Source: Lachnospiraceae bacterium UBA3287 | GTDB lineage: Bacteria; Bacillota; Clostridia; Lachnospirales; Lachnospiraceae | NCBI GenBank assembly: GCA_002362155.1 | Contig: DETN01000161.1 | Coordinates: 1 to 27,232, forward strand | DNA length: 27,232 nucleotides | Reading direction: 5' to 3' | In this document: one piece after another, positions 1-7,399 of the stretch | Position numbering within the stretch: the stretch's first letter is position 1 | Layout: the number at the start of each line of letters is the position of its first letter | The notes under the pieces: model-generated | What the model was told of the DNA's origin: nothing | What the model saw: only the letters and a program-made list of their open reading frames with translations | The model's database searches: none | Program-made: the position numbers and the translations under genes

Positions 1-21
1 CGCCGTCAGCCCGCGCCAGAA

Positions 22-54
22 AAAAGAGGCTGTGGATGAACCGCAGCCTCTTTT
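22..54 (-). terminator. Rho-independent terminator after desulfoferrodoxin
   Basis: An inverted repeat pairs 22-35 with 41-54: about 14 base pairs including one G-U, with a five-base loop. On the minus strand the stem is followed by a T-run (the A-run at 20-25 on the plus strand). It begins about 50 bases past the dfx stop, so it should end that transcript. The flanking A and T runs could let it work in both directions. Confidence 0.85.
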
Positions 55-100
55 ATTCTGATCAGGTCATATTTCCGGGCTTTTGTACAGAAGCCTGAGT

Positions 101-475
101 TTATGCCTCTGCCTTCCAGATGCCGTGCAGGTTGCAGCTCTCGTAAGCGGCAACAGCTTCCTCTCCTTCTGCCAGAGCGAAGGTAGCGGTGGGAGCATCT
201 CCGGGCTTTAAGTCTTTCTTCTGGAAGCCCTGATTGGTCTCGAGAATGATCCACTCGATATAGTGGACATCCAGCATGGGATGGGCCACGCTGCCGACAT
301 TGACCTTGACGCAGCTGCCTTCCCTGATGATCTCGGGGATATGTTTTTCGCGGGCAGCGTCAACGGTTCCGGGAACGACTTCTACCATGGCTTCACCGCA
401 GCACTTGGTAGGGCATTTGGACTCGCGGAACACAACAACGATCTTGCCGCAGCCTTCACACTTGTAAAATTTCAT
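101..475 (-). CDS. dfx: Desulfoferrodoxin (superoxide reductase)
   Basis: A cytoplasmic non-haem iron protein that reduces superoxide to hydrogen peroxide without making oxygen, typical of anaerobes. The 124-residue length fits class I desulfoferrodoxins. The N-terminal desulforedoxin-like iron site is visible as C6-x2-C9 and the C25-C26 pair. The catalytic domain shows the EKHIP motif (Glu and Lys next to the first His ligand), the HPMLDVHYIEW segment with two more His ligands, and the C-terminal CNLHGIW with the Cys and last His ligands. A strong AAGGAGGT site five bases before the ATG fixes the start. The gene has its own promoter and terminator and stands alone downstream of rluD. Identification is firm. 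Confidence 0.96.
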   Translation of the reverse strand: MKFYKCEGCGKIVVVFRESKCPTKCCGEAMVEVVPGTVDAAREKHIPEIIREGSCVKVNVGSVAHPMLDVHYIEWIILETNQGFQKKDLKPGDAPTATFALAEGEEAVAAYESCNLHGIWKAEA

Positions 476-534
476 AGACTACCTCCTTGTTTGATTGCTT
501 TTTCCTATGCGTTTTCATAAGAATTCCTGAAATC

Positions 535-563
535 ATTCTACTAGATATATGACAAAAGTGCAA
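535..563 (-). promoter_or_regulatory. Sigma-A-like promoter for dfx
   Basis: On the minus strand a TTGCAC -35 element (558-563) is followed after exactly 17 bases by a TAGAAT -10 element (535-540). It lies between the rluD stop and the dfx ribosome binding site, leaving a leader of about 50 bases. The -10 is 5/6 to consensus; the -35 is weaker. Confidence 0.6.
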
Positions 564-568
564 ATTGA

Positions 569-1519
569 TCATGACTGCCTGCGAAGCTTTTCCAGGATCT
601 CCTTAAAATACTCCGGAAGAGGAGCCTTAGTCTCTACATACTGTCCGCTGACCGGATGCACAAAGCCCAGAACGCCCGCATGCAGGCACTGGCCGAAGGT
701 CTCATAGGGACAGGTCCTCCTGCCCTGGTAGACCGCATCGCCGATCAGAGGATGCTTTATATAGGCCATATGGACCCTGATCTGGTGGGTCCTGCCTGTT
801 TCCAGCACGCATTCCACGAAGCTGTAGTCTCTAAACCGCTCCAGCACGTGGATATGGGTCACGGCCCGCTTGCCGCCGGGCATAACGGCCATCTTCTTCC
901 GTTCCTTATAGTCCCTGCCGATGGGCTGGTCCACGGTAATATCATCGTCGTGCAGCCTCCCGTAGCAGATGGCATAGTATTTTCTTGTGATGCTGTGGTC
1001 CTTCAACTGGGCGGCGATGGACCTGTGGGCGGCATCGTTCTTGCAGATGATGACGGACCCCGTGGTATCCTTGTCGATCCGGTGGACAATGCCCGGACGA
1101 AGGACGCCGTTGATCCCCGACAGATTGTCTCTGCAGTGGAACATGACCGCGTTGACCAGAGTCCCGCTGTAATGGCCCGCGGCCGGGTGGACCACCATGC
1201 CTTTCGGCTTATTGACCACCAGTACGTCGTCATCCTCGTAAAGGATGTCCAGGGGAATATCTTCCGCCTCTATATCCGGCAGCACCTGGTCCGGTATGGA
1301 AATGGTCACCAGGTCTCCTTCCTCCGCTTTGGCGGAAGGCTTTACTTCCTTCCCGTTCACCAGGATCCTTCCTTCCGAAAAAAGCTTTTTGAGAAAGGAC
1401 CTGGACCGGTCTTCCACAAGGGCCGCCAGGACCCTGTCTATGCGGATCCCTTCGTACTCCTCCGTAATGGTAAAAACGGTCTTTTTCTCCTGGCTGCCGG
1501 CGGCATCCGTCCCTGTCAT
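569..1519 (-). CDS. RluA-family 23S rRNA pseudouridine synthase (RluD-like)
   Basis: Converts specific uridines in large-subunit rRNA to pseudouridine. The 316 residues begin with an S4 RNA-binding domain (about 20-80, with the SRSFLKKLF and GRILVNG segments), followed by the RluA/RsuA catalytic fold. The catalytic motif HRIDKDTTG places the active-site Asp at about residue 149; GRTHQIRVH near the C-terminus is also typical. The start ATG overlaps the lspA stop by four bases (ATGA), which implies translational coupling. The lspA-rluD pairing is very common in Firmicutes. I would not separate RluD from the paralogues RluC or YlyB by eye. Confidence 0.94.
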   Translation of the reverse strand: MTGTDAAGSQEKKTVFTITEEYEGIRIDRVLAALVEDRSRSFLKKLFSEGRILVNGKEVKPSAKAEEGDLVTISIPDQVLPDIEAEDIPLDILYEDDDVLVVNKPKGMVVHPAAGHYSGTLVNAVMFHCRDNLSGINGVLRPGIVHRIDKDTTGSVIICKNDAAHRSIAAQLKDHSITRKYYAICYGRLHDDDITVDQPIGRDYKERKKMAVMPGGKRAVTHIHVLERFRDYSFVECVLETGRTHQIRVHMAYIKHPLIGDAVYQGRRTCPYETFGQCLHAGVLGFVHPVSGQYVETKAPLPEYFKEILEKLRRQS

Positions 1520-2049
1520 AGATCCTTTCCTTTCTTCCTGTAAAGGAAATCGAAGTCGTGGTCGTCCTTATAGTAGAACAGGATGGTCAGCGCCAGAAGA
1601 ATGGTGGCACAGGTCACGTAGATATCCGCCACATTGAAAACGGGAAAATCGATCAGGGAAAAATAGATAAAATCCCTGACATAGGAAAATGCGATCCTGT
1701 CGATCACATTGCCTATGGCGCCGGCGCCGATCAGGACCACCAGGATCCTGAGGGGCAGATATTTTCTTACGGGCGGCATTTTAAAAAGCACATAGAAGAC
1801 CGCCGCCATGGCCAGGAAGGTCACCAGGAGGAAAAAACCTCTGGCGTTCTGCAGGACGCCGAAGGCCGCTCCGTGGTTCTCCAGGTAGAAAAATTCCAGT
1901 ACGCCGGGGATCAGGACCAGGGATTCCTTTCCCTTAAGGCCTCCCTCCGCAGCGATCTTGGTGACCTGGTCCAGCAGGACCAGGACTGCCATGGCTGCTG
2001 TTTCCAGAAGCAGAAGGCTTCTTTTGACTGTTGCTTCAGATGATCCCAT
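1516..2049 (-). CDS. lspA: Lipoprotein signal peptidase (signal peptidase II)
   Basis: An integral membrane aspartyl protease that cleaves signal peptides from diacylglyceryl-modified prolipoproteins. The 177 residues contain four hydrophobic segments. The conserved LENHGAAFG block, the GNVIDR block (catalytic Asp at about 117) and FNVADIYV (catalytic Asp at about 142) are all present. The C-terminus ends in a charged cytosolic tail (YYKDDHDFDFLYRKKGKDL). The start codon overlaps the aroB stop as TGATG and the stop overlaps rluD as ATGA, so the three genes are translationally linked. Confidence 0.96.
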   Translation of the reverse strand: MGSSEATVKRSLLLLETAAMAVLVLLDQVTKIAAEGGLKGKESLVLIPGVLEFFYLENHGAAFGVLQNARGFFLLVTFLAMAAVFYVLFKMPPVRKYLPLRILVVLIGAGAIGNVIDRIAFSYVRDFIYFSLIDFPVFNVADIYVTCATILLALTILFYYKDDHDFDFLYRKKGKDL

Positions 2050-3155
2050 CAGCCTTCCTCCGCAAAGATGAGTTCTTTCAGGGCCAGACGGATTTCCTCG
2101 TCGGTCACGGTCTCGTCCACAAAGGCCTGCCCGATCCCCTTCAGGAGTACGAAGCGGACTTTTCCGTTCACTGCCTTCTTATCGGATCTGGCAATGTCCA
2201 GGACCTTATCCACATTCAGAGACTCCAGGCAGATGGGAAGTCCGAAGGGAACGAACATATCCCTGATCTCATAAAAGTCTTCCATTTCGATCAGGTCTCT
2301 CTTCCAGGAGATCCAGGCAGCCGCCACGCAGCCCAGCGCCACGCATTCCCCGTGGGTCATGGTGAAGTCCATGTATTTCTCTATGGCATGGCCCAGGGTA
2401 TGGCCCAGGTTCAGCAGCATGCGTTCTCCTTTTTCAAGAGGGTCTGCCTCCACCACTGCCTTTTTGATCTCATTGCTGCGAAGGAGCATCTCCTGCAGGA
2501 CCTCTGTTTCCTGTCCCAGGATCTCATACATGTTTTCCAGAAGCCACTCGTAATAGCTGTCATCTCTGATCAGCCCGTGCTTCATGACCTCGGCAAATCC
2601 GGAGGAAAACTGCCTGCCGTCCAGGCTCTTTAATGTGCCGACATTGGAATAGACCAGCTTCGGCATGCAAAAGGCCCCGATCATGTTCTTGTAGCCCTCG
2701 AAGTCAATGCCGGTCTTGCCGCCGATGGAGGAATCCGCCTGGGAGAGCAGCGTGGTGGGGATCTGGATAAAATCAACGCCCCGTAAATAGGTAGCAGCGG
2801 CAAATCCCGTCATGTCTCCCACGACGCCCCCGCCAAGGGCCGCAAGAAGGGTCTTTCTGTCATAGCCGTTTTCGATCAGAAAACGGTAGATGCCGGCCAT
2901 GGTGTCCAGGTTCTTATGCTCTTCGCCTTCGGGGATGACGCACATCCTGGCGTCGGGACATATCTCCAGGACCCTGGCAAGGACCTCCCGCCCGTAAAGG
3001 GATTCAACTTTTGTGTCGGTGATCACACAGATCCTGCGGTTTTTTCCGCCCAGGGCCTCCAGTTCGGCAGGGAGGGAATCAAAGGAATCCGTATAAACGA
3101 TATCGTAGCAGGGGCTGCCGTCCCTGTTTACGGTCAGTCTTCTGTTTTCGCTCAT
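2049..3155 (-). CDS. aroB: 3-dehydroquinate synthase
   Basis: The second step of the shikimate pathway: cyclises DAHP to 3-dehydroquinate, using NAD and a divalent metal. The 368 residues match the family length. Visible blocks are PEGEEHKNLDT, the glycine-rich ALGGGVVGDMTGFAAATYLRG, the PTTLLSQADSSIGGKTGID substrate loop, and the metal-binding LNLGHTLGHAIE and HGECVALG histidines. The ATG has a GAGG about 12 bases upstream, a loose fit; a nearer ATG leads at once to a stop. No other shikimate genes are nearby. It is coupled to lspA through TGATG and lies just downstream of the sepF terminator, leaving little room for a promoter, so some readthrough is possible. Confidence 0.96.
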   Translation of the reverse strand: MSENRRLTVNRDGSPCYDIVYTDSFDSLPAELEALGGKNRRICVITDTKVESLYGREVLARVLEICPDARMCVIPEGEEHKNLDTMAGIYRFLIENGYDRKTLLAALGGGVVGDMTGFAAATYLRGVDFIQIPTTLLSQADSSIGGKTGIDFEGYKNMIGAFCMPKLVYSNVGTLKSLDGRQFSSGFAEVMKHGLIRDDSYYEWLLENMYEILGQETEVLQEMLLRSNEIKKAVVEADPLEKGERMLLNLGHTLGHAIEKYMDFTMTHGECVALGCVAAAWISWKRDLIEMEDFYEIRDMFVPFGLPICLESLNVDKVLDIARSDKKAVNGKVRFVLLKGIGQAFVDETVTDEEIRLALKELIFAEEG

Positions 3156-3191
3156 GATCGCATCTGTCCTCTTTTCTCTTAAATATCCATT

Positions 3192-3231
3192 AAAAAGCCT
3201 CTCCGATGAAATCTCACAGGAGAGGCTTTTT
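3192..3231 (-). terminator. Terminator after sepF (could be bidirectional)
   Basis: A perfect 13-base-pair stem (3192-3204 with 3219-3231) encloses a 14-base loop and carries five A/T pairs at the base, so it has a T-run on either strand. It sits between the sepF stop and the aroB start and separates the two operons. Confidence 0.85.
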
Positions 3232-3254
3232 CATACACAGCTTCTATCTGAAAT

Positions 3255-3956
3255 TTACTTTTTGCTGAAGGGGGAAGTAAGGTTTGCGGGCGCTCCCGAA
3301 TTGGTGGTGGCGGCCACGTCTCCGGAAATATCCACGTTGGCGGGAGTGATCACAAAAATATAATGGGAGATCTTCATGACATTTCCCCGCATGGCATAGG
3401 TGGAGCCGGATGTAAAGTCAATGATCCTCTGGGCGATATCCACGTCCAGACCTTCCAGGTTCAGGACTACGGTGCTGCCTACCAGAAGATTGTCCGTCAC
3501 TTCCCTGGCGTCGTTGACGGAAGTGGGTTTGATGACGCACACTTCCATGCCGGCTTCCGTCATGGACCGTTTGACGCTTCTGGCTGTCTGTCCTTCCCGG
3601 GTCTGAGGCACTCTCTGGGCTGCCTGGGGAGTTCTTCTCTGGGCAGGGCCGCCGGAGGGTCTTCTTACCTGAGCAGTGTTTTCATAATCATTATCTCTGT
3701 CTCTGGGCATGGTTCTCTCCTCTTTTACAGGTCTGGATGCTCTGGCCTGCGCAGTCTGGCCGGACGGTCTGTTCTGTCTGGGGGCCTGATCGCTTTTTGC
3801 AGGTCTGGACTGGCGGGGACGGGCAGGTGCAGGTTCTTCCGCTACCACCTCTTCCACAGCCTCATCGTCGAGATCATCTTCATCATAATATTCGTCTTCG
3901 TCATAGGGATCTTCATTGATCTTCATTGCGTTGATCAGTTTGTCCATTACACTCAT
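3255..3956 (-). CDS. sepF: Cell division protein SepF
   Basis: SepF binds membrane through an N-terminal amphipathic helix, polymerises into rings and aligns FtsZ at the septum. The 233 residues divide into a short N-terminal helix (MDKLINAMKI), a long low-complexity linker (about 15-135) that starts strongly acidic and becomes rich in Arg, Gln, Ser and Pro, and the C-terminal DUF552 core (about 136-220), with VCVIKPTSVNDAREVTDNL and the GSTYAMRGNVMKISHYIFVI end block. B. subtilis SepF is about 150 residues, so the linker is unusually long. It follows ylmE after 12 bases, as in the ylmE-sepF order of many Firmicutes, and a strong terminator follows. Confidence 0.93.
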   Translation of the reverse strand: MSVMDKLINAMKINEDPYDEDEYYDEDDLDDEAVEEVVAEEPAPARPRQSRPAKSDQAPRQNRPSGQTAQARASRPVKEERTMPRDRDNDYENTAQVRRPSGGPAQRRTPQAAQRVPQTREGQTARSVKRSMTEAGMEVCVIKPTSVNDAREVTDNLLVGSTVVLNLEGLDVDIAQRIIDFTSGSTYAMRGNVMKISHYIFVITPANVDISGDVAATTNSGAPANLTSPFSKK

Positions 3957-3968
3957 TATCAGGGCTCC

Positions 3969-4676
3969 TCACTGCACTGCGTACTGCCTTTCACCGAAGA
4001 TTCCGGTGCCTACACGGATCATCGTCGCCCCTTCTTCGATGGCGACTTCGTAATCACCGGTCATTCCCATGGAAAGGTGATCCATAGACACATTATCAAT
4101 GGATTTGTTTTTTATGTCAACCGATAATTCCCGGAGCTGTCTGAAAAAGGGCCGGCTCTTCTCCGGGTCTTCCGTATAGGGGGCGATGGTCATAAGGCCC
4201 GATACCTTAAGCCCCGGCAGATCCGCGATCTTTCGGATCAGAGCTTCCGTTTCTTCAGGGCTTACGCCGAACTTGGTTTCCTCTCCCGCCACGTTGACTT
4301 CTATGAGGACCGGCATGACCCGGCCCGCCTTTACGGCTTCCTTACTGATGACTGCGGCCAGGGCCTCGTTGTCCACCGAATGGATCATGACCGCCCTGTC
4401 CATCAGGTATTTTACCTTGTTCTTCTGCAGGTGGCCGATCATATGCCAGTTGATATCCCCGGGCAGCTGGGGGAACTTGTCCACGATCTCCTGGACCCGG
4501 TTCTCTCCGAAAGCCCTCTCTCCCGCCCGGTAGGCTTCTTCCAGCAGGGAGACCGGCTTTGTTTTGGTGACACAGATCAGAAGCACGTCCTTCCGGTCTC
4601 TTCCGGACCGGCGGCAGGCCGCCTGGATCCTTTCCTCTACAGCTTTCAGATTTTCTGCAATATTGTTCTGGGACAT
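3969..4676 (-). CDS. YggS/YlmE-family PLP-binding homeostasis protein
   Basis: A cytoplasmic single-domain alanine-racemase-fold protein that binds pyridoxal phosphate and helps keep PLP and amino-acid pools balanced; it is not itself a racemase. The 235 residues show the PLP-lysine block ICVTKTKP (about 34-41), FGENRVQE, WHMIGHLQKNK, the VLIEVNVAGEETKFG strand, the GLMTIAPYTED loop, and the phosphate-binding LSMGMTGDYEVAIEEGAT and IRVGTGIFGER. An AAGGAGG four bases before the ATG gives a clear start. It lies between the HlyD-like gene (9-base gap) and sepF in one operon. Confidence 0.95.
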   Translation of the reverse strand: MSQNNIAENLKAVEERIQAACRRSGRDRKDVLLICVTKTKPVSLLEEAYRAGERAFGENRVQEIVDKFPQLPGDINWHMIGHLQKNKVKYLMDRAVMIHSVDNEALAAVISKEAVKAGRVMPVLIEVNVAGEETKFGVSPEETEALIRKIADLPGLKVSGLMTIAPYTEDPEKSRPFFRQLRELSVDIKNKSIDNVSMDHLSMGMTGDYEVAIEEGATMIRVGTGIFGERQYAVQ

Positions 4677-4685
4677 AGGTCCTCC

Positions 4686-6089
4686 TTACTGATTTACAAA
4701 CTCCTCGGGATTGATGGTATTGGCATAGAGGACGATATAGTCATACTCCATGAGGCCATAGATGGAGTGGGGCTCCACGATGGCAAAGTCCTCGTTCTGA
4801 TAGAGGATGGAGACCTCTCTGAAGTCCGCATATCCCTTATTGATGTAATAAACGCCGGTCAGCTGGGCCACGTCCCCCAGGGTGAACTGGTCCTGTGAAT
4901 CCTTTTTCAGGATGATTTCTCCTGCCTTGAGGACAGATCCGTCCAGGAAATAATACTCCTCATTCTCCGAATAAGGCGTCGTGGGAACGAACTCTATGGT
5001 GGGTTCCGCGTCCGTGCTGGAATAGACCTGCAGGTAGACGCCCTTTCTGCCTTCCGTGCCGGTGGTCAGAAAATCCTTGGGGATCAGGAAGAATTCTCCC
5101 GTGGTGATGGAGGAATTGGGCACCTTCAGGCCGGTCTTTTTGTTGGTCACCACTTCCACGTCGATAAATCTGTCCGTGCAGAAAGTCACCATGGAATTGG
5201 TAAAGGTCAATGTCACAAAGCAGTCTCCCGCCTCGTCCACGCGGGAGGATACGGAAGCCCAGGACTCCAGCCCGTTCTTCAGGAACTTGATCTTGATATT
5301 TCCTTCCTTTTCCAGAGCCAGGGCCTGTTCCGGGGTATCCACCCTGATGACCACGGACCAGGTCTCGTTGTCGCAGACTCTGAAGATGGGATCTCCTTCC
5401 CTCACCTGCTGGTTGTTGGCCACTTCCTTTTTCTTATAGGCGGATTCGTTGAAATCCTCTTTCCGGATGGTGTCCGCCGTCTTGTTCTCATAGCCGTCCA
5501 CCGCGTATACGATATCCCCCGTCACTTCGGAATAGCAGGTATGGATATCGGCGGAGGACATGTCCTGGATGCTCTCCAGCACGCTGCGGTTGGTGATCTT
5601 CAGGGAAGCGGACTGGATGGAATTCTTATAGTCATAGATGGTCTGGAAGTTGGTCCTGTCGAAATCCGCCGTAAAGTCTATGGCATCCTGGCGGAACTCT
5701 GTCAGGATGGATTCGGTATAGTATTTCTCCAGATCGGCATACTTGCTCAGATACTCCTGCAGAAGTCCCTTTTCGTCGATGGTATAGGCCAGGGCCCCGT
5801 ATCCCAGACGCTCCGTTTCCTTATTGTAGAAGTTAATGATGCCCGTATATCCGGATTCCACGATCTTTTCCTCGCGGACCGCAATGCCCCGGGTGATCAG
5901 ATCGTCGGCCAGCGAACCGGTCCGCACCTCGTATACGTCCGTTTTTTTGGAGGTCATGATCGTAAAGACCTGACTGATCAAATAAAACAGAATGCCGGCA
6001 AAAATGACCAGGCTGACATTCAGATTGAAGCCTCTCCGGCCGAGGCGTTTTCTTTTTGTGTTTTTATATCCGCTTTTAAGAGACGCCAA
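4686..6089 (-). CDS. HlyD/membrane-fusion-like single-pass membrane protein
   Basis: About 467 residues from the chosen start. After a very basic N-terminus (NTKRKRLGRRG) there is one membrane segment (VSLVIFAGILFYLISQVFTI), then a large extracytoplasmic region. The segments VYEVRTGSLADDLITRGIAVREEKI and the later REGDPIFRVCDN resemble the barrel-sandwich halves of HlyD/RND adaptor proteins, with a helical stretch between them. I start it at the TTG at 6089, which has AAGGAG seven bases upstream. The longer in-frame GTG at 6149 has no ribosome site and overlaps the predicted -10 element. No exporter ATPase or RND pump is beside it. Lachnospiraceae often carry such a gene before ylmE-sepF, and its role is not known to me; a part in envelope or division is only inference from position. 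Confidence 0.8.
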   Translation of the reverse strand: MASLKSGYKNTKRKRLGRRGFNLNVSLVIFAGILFYLISQVFTIMTSKKTDVYEVRTGSLADDLITRGIAVREEKIVESGYTGIINFYNKETERLGYGALAYTIDEKGLLQEYLSKYADLEKYYTESILTEFRQDAIDFTADFDRTNFQTIYDYKNSIQSASLKITNRSVLESIQDMSSADIHTCYSEVTGDIVYAVDGYENKTADTIRKEDFNESAYKKKEVANNQQVREGDPIFRVCDNETWSVVIRVDTPEQALALEKEGNIKIKFLKNGLESWASVSSRVDEAGDCFVTLTFTNSMVTFCTDRFIDVEVVTNKKTGLKVPNSSITTGEFFLIPKDFLTTGTEGRKGVYLQVYSSTDAEPTIEFVPTTPYSENEEYYFLDGSVLKAGEIILKKDSQDQFTLGDVAQLTGVYYINKGYADFREVSILYQNEDFAIVEPHSIYGLMEYDYIVLYANTINPEEFVNQ

Positions 6090-6139
6090 TGCTTTTCTCC
6101 TTCCAGAGTCTGTCCGGTGCAGGGTTGGTACAGTTATTA

Positions 6140-6168
6140 ATCTTATCACGGGAACGGAAAGGATGCAA
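6140..6168 (-). promoter_or_regulatory. Promoter of the HlyD-like/ylmE/sepF operon (extended -10)
   Basis: On the minus strand TTGCAT (6163-6168), a 17-base spacer and TAAGAT (6140-6145), with a TG one base before the -10 hexamer (an extended -10). The predicted transcript begins about 45 bases before the TTG start of the first gene. Confidence 0.5.
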
Positions 6169-6272
6169 TTTATACATAATTGTTAAATGTTTCTGAAATA
6201 GTTGAGAAACTGGCAGGATACCGTCAGGGACGCATCAGGACGCAGCCTTCACCCGGCCCGGGCCAAAAAACA

Positions 6273-6298
6273 AGCCCCGCAGCAGATGCTGCGGGGCT
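6273..6298 (-). terminator. Terminator after the small P-loop gene
   Basis: A GC-rich stem of about 10-11 base pairs (6273-6283 with 6288-6298) with a four-base loop, followed on the minus strand by a T-run (the A-run at 6265-6270 on the plus strand). It lies 17 bases past the stop of the 6315-6737 gene. Confidence 0.9.
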
Positions 6299-6314
6299 GT
6301 AAACAGCGGATGAA

Positions 6315-6737
6315 TCAGAGTGAGAGTGCAACCAGATCCCTGATGCTCTCGGGCAGATCAGAGATATCTACAGAGATGCAGATGGTGAAGTTGACATCGA
6401 ACTTTTTGCCTATGGCCTCGATTTTTCTGATGACAGATGCGTAATCTGAATTCTCGGAAAGCTTTGCTACCTTCAGAAAGCTGTCGATGTAGACAAGTTC
6501 AAGGTCATGATCCTGTGAAATGACGCCGCAGATGAAACCGATAAACTGATCCGTATTCTCAAGGCTGAAATCGCTGACGTTGATCAGGCGGATCCTGTTG
6601 TTCAGTTCGTACATATGATTTGTACTTTTATCGATATAGACGACGCTGCCGAGTGCCTCTTTCACTTCGCTGTTGACTTTGTCAAGCAAGCTTATGGTCT
6701 TTCCTTTTCCCTTGTCTCCTACAATAAGCTGAACCAT
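6315..6737 (-). CDS. Small P-loop NTPase-like protein, function unknown
   Basis: A 140-residue protein beginning MVQLIVGDKGKGKT, a Walker A motif at residues 7-14 directly after the first strand. A Walker B-like strand, LELVYIDS, lies near residue 80, and a third hydrophobic strand (FTICISVD) near 120. This is a minimal RecA/ASCE-like core with no recognisable added domain. AGGAGG nine bases before the ATG supports the start. The gene has its own promoter (6799-6827) and terminator, so it is a monocistronic unit just downstream of mgsA. Similar small proteins in Lachnospiraceae are, from memory, sometimes labelled PilT-like, but nothing here supports a pilus role. Confidence 0.8.
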   Translation of the reverse strand: MVQLIVGDKGKGKTISLLDKVNSEVKEALGSVVYIDKSTNHMYELNNRIRLINVSDFSLENTDQFIGFICGVISQDHDLELVYIDSFLKVAKLSENSDYASVIRKIEAIGKKFDVNFTICISVDISDLPESIRDLVALSL

Positions 6738-6798
6738 TGGCTATGTCCTCCTACCTTTTGTGGTTATTGAAGATTTCATCCTGATGGATGATAGATTC

Positions 6799-6827
6799 AT
6801 TATAAGTGAATGAGAATCAAAAAACAA
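6799..6827 (-). promoter_or_regulatory. Promoter for the small P-loop gene
   Basis: On the minus strand TTGTTT (6822-6827), a 17-base spacer and a perfect TATAAT (6799-6804). It is about 60 bases before the start codon and downstream of the mgsA stop, in an AT-rich spacer. Confidence 0.6.
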
Positions 6828-6880
6828 CACGCAAAAAAAGTTAACGCCGCCATTTCTGCATGTTTATGCATAAATAATGT

Positions 6881-7276
6881 TTATTTATACATTTCTCTCC
6901 ATTCATAGTCGCCTCTGTCAAGGGCCTTGATCAGAAGCTCTGCCGTCGCCAGATTGGACGCCAGCGGGATATTGTTCCTGTCACAGATACGGATCACGAT
7001 GTTGACGTCCGGCTCGTGGGACTTCGGATTGTCGGGATCACGCAGGAAAATGACCAGGTCGATCTCGTTGTGTTCGATCATGGCAGCCACCTGCTGCATG
7101 CCGCCCAGATGGCCTGTCAGAAGCTTTCTGACATTCAGGTTGGTCACTTCCTCGATCAGACGGCCTGTGGTGCCGGTGGCATAGACGTCGTGCTTGCTGA
7201 GGATCCCTCTGTAGGCGATGCAGAAATTCTGCATCAGTTTCTTTTTCGCGTCGTGTGCAATTAAAGCAATTTTCAT
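6881..7276 (-). CDS. mgsA: Methylglyoxal synthase-family protein with altered catalytic base
   Basis: The family converts dihydroxyacetone phosphate to methylglyoxal and phosphate, a bypass of lower glycolysis under phosphate stress. The 131 residues cover the whole fold: ALIAHDAKKK (H8, D9), the phosphate-binding ATGTTG (33-38), the TGHLGGMQQ loop (54-62), and FLRDPDNPKSHEPDV with H87 and D90. In E. coli MgsA the equivalent residues are H19, D20, D71, H98 and D101, and D71 is the catalytic base in GGDQQ. Here M60 takes that place; the codon reads ATG unambiguously. The preceding Pro of the usual SGPLGG is His. The gene follows rodA after 123 bases, with only a weak GGGGAAAA ribosome site. 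Family membership is firm, enzyme activity is not. Confidence 0.88.
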   Translation of the reverse strand: MKIALIAHDAKKKLMQNFCIAYRGILSKHDVYATGTTGRLIEEVTNLNVRKLLTGHLGGMQQVAAMIEHNEIDLVIFLRDPDNPKSHEPDVNIVIRICDRNNIPLASNLATAELLIKALDRGDYEWREMYK

Positions 7277-7331
7277 TTTTCCCCAAACCCCGCTTACTTA
7301 TGAATGCTGCAACATGATGACTGATTATTTT

Positions 7332-7352
7332 TACGGATCACCCCAATCCGTA
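7332..7352. repeat. Seven-base-pair hairpin in the rodA-mgsA spacer
   Basis: TACGGAT (7332-7338) and ATCCGTA (7346-7352) form a perfect stem with a seven-base loop. On the minus strand it is followed by A-rich, not T-rich, sequence, so it does not look like a terminator of the rodA transcript. It could be a processing or leader structure for mgsA; no function can be assigned. Confidence 0.35.
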
Positions 7353-7399
7353 TGATACAATGTCAGGCCTCGGACGTCCCCCCGGAGATCCTCTGCCCC

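Noticed and set aside
6840..6880. Possible terminator after mgsA (TTTATGCATAAA palindrome and a T-run)
   Set aside because: The palindrome is short and AT-rich, and it is about 25 bases or more from the T-run, with no GC stem next to it.
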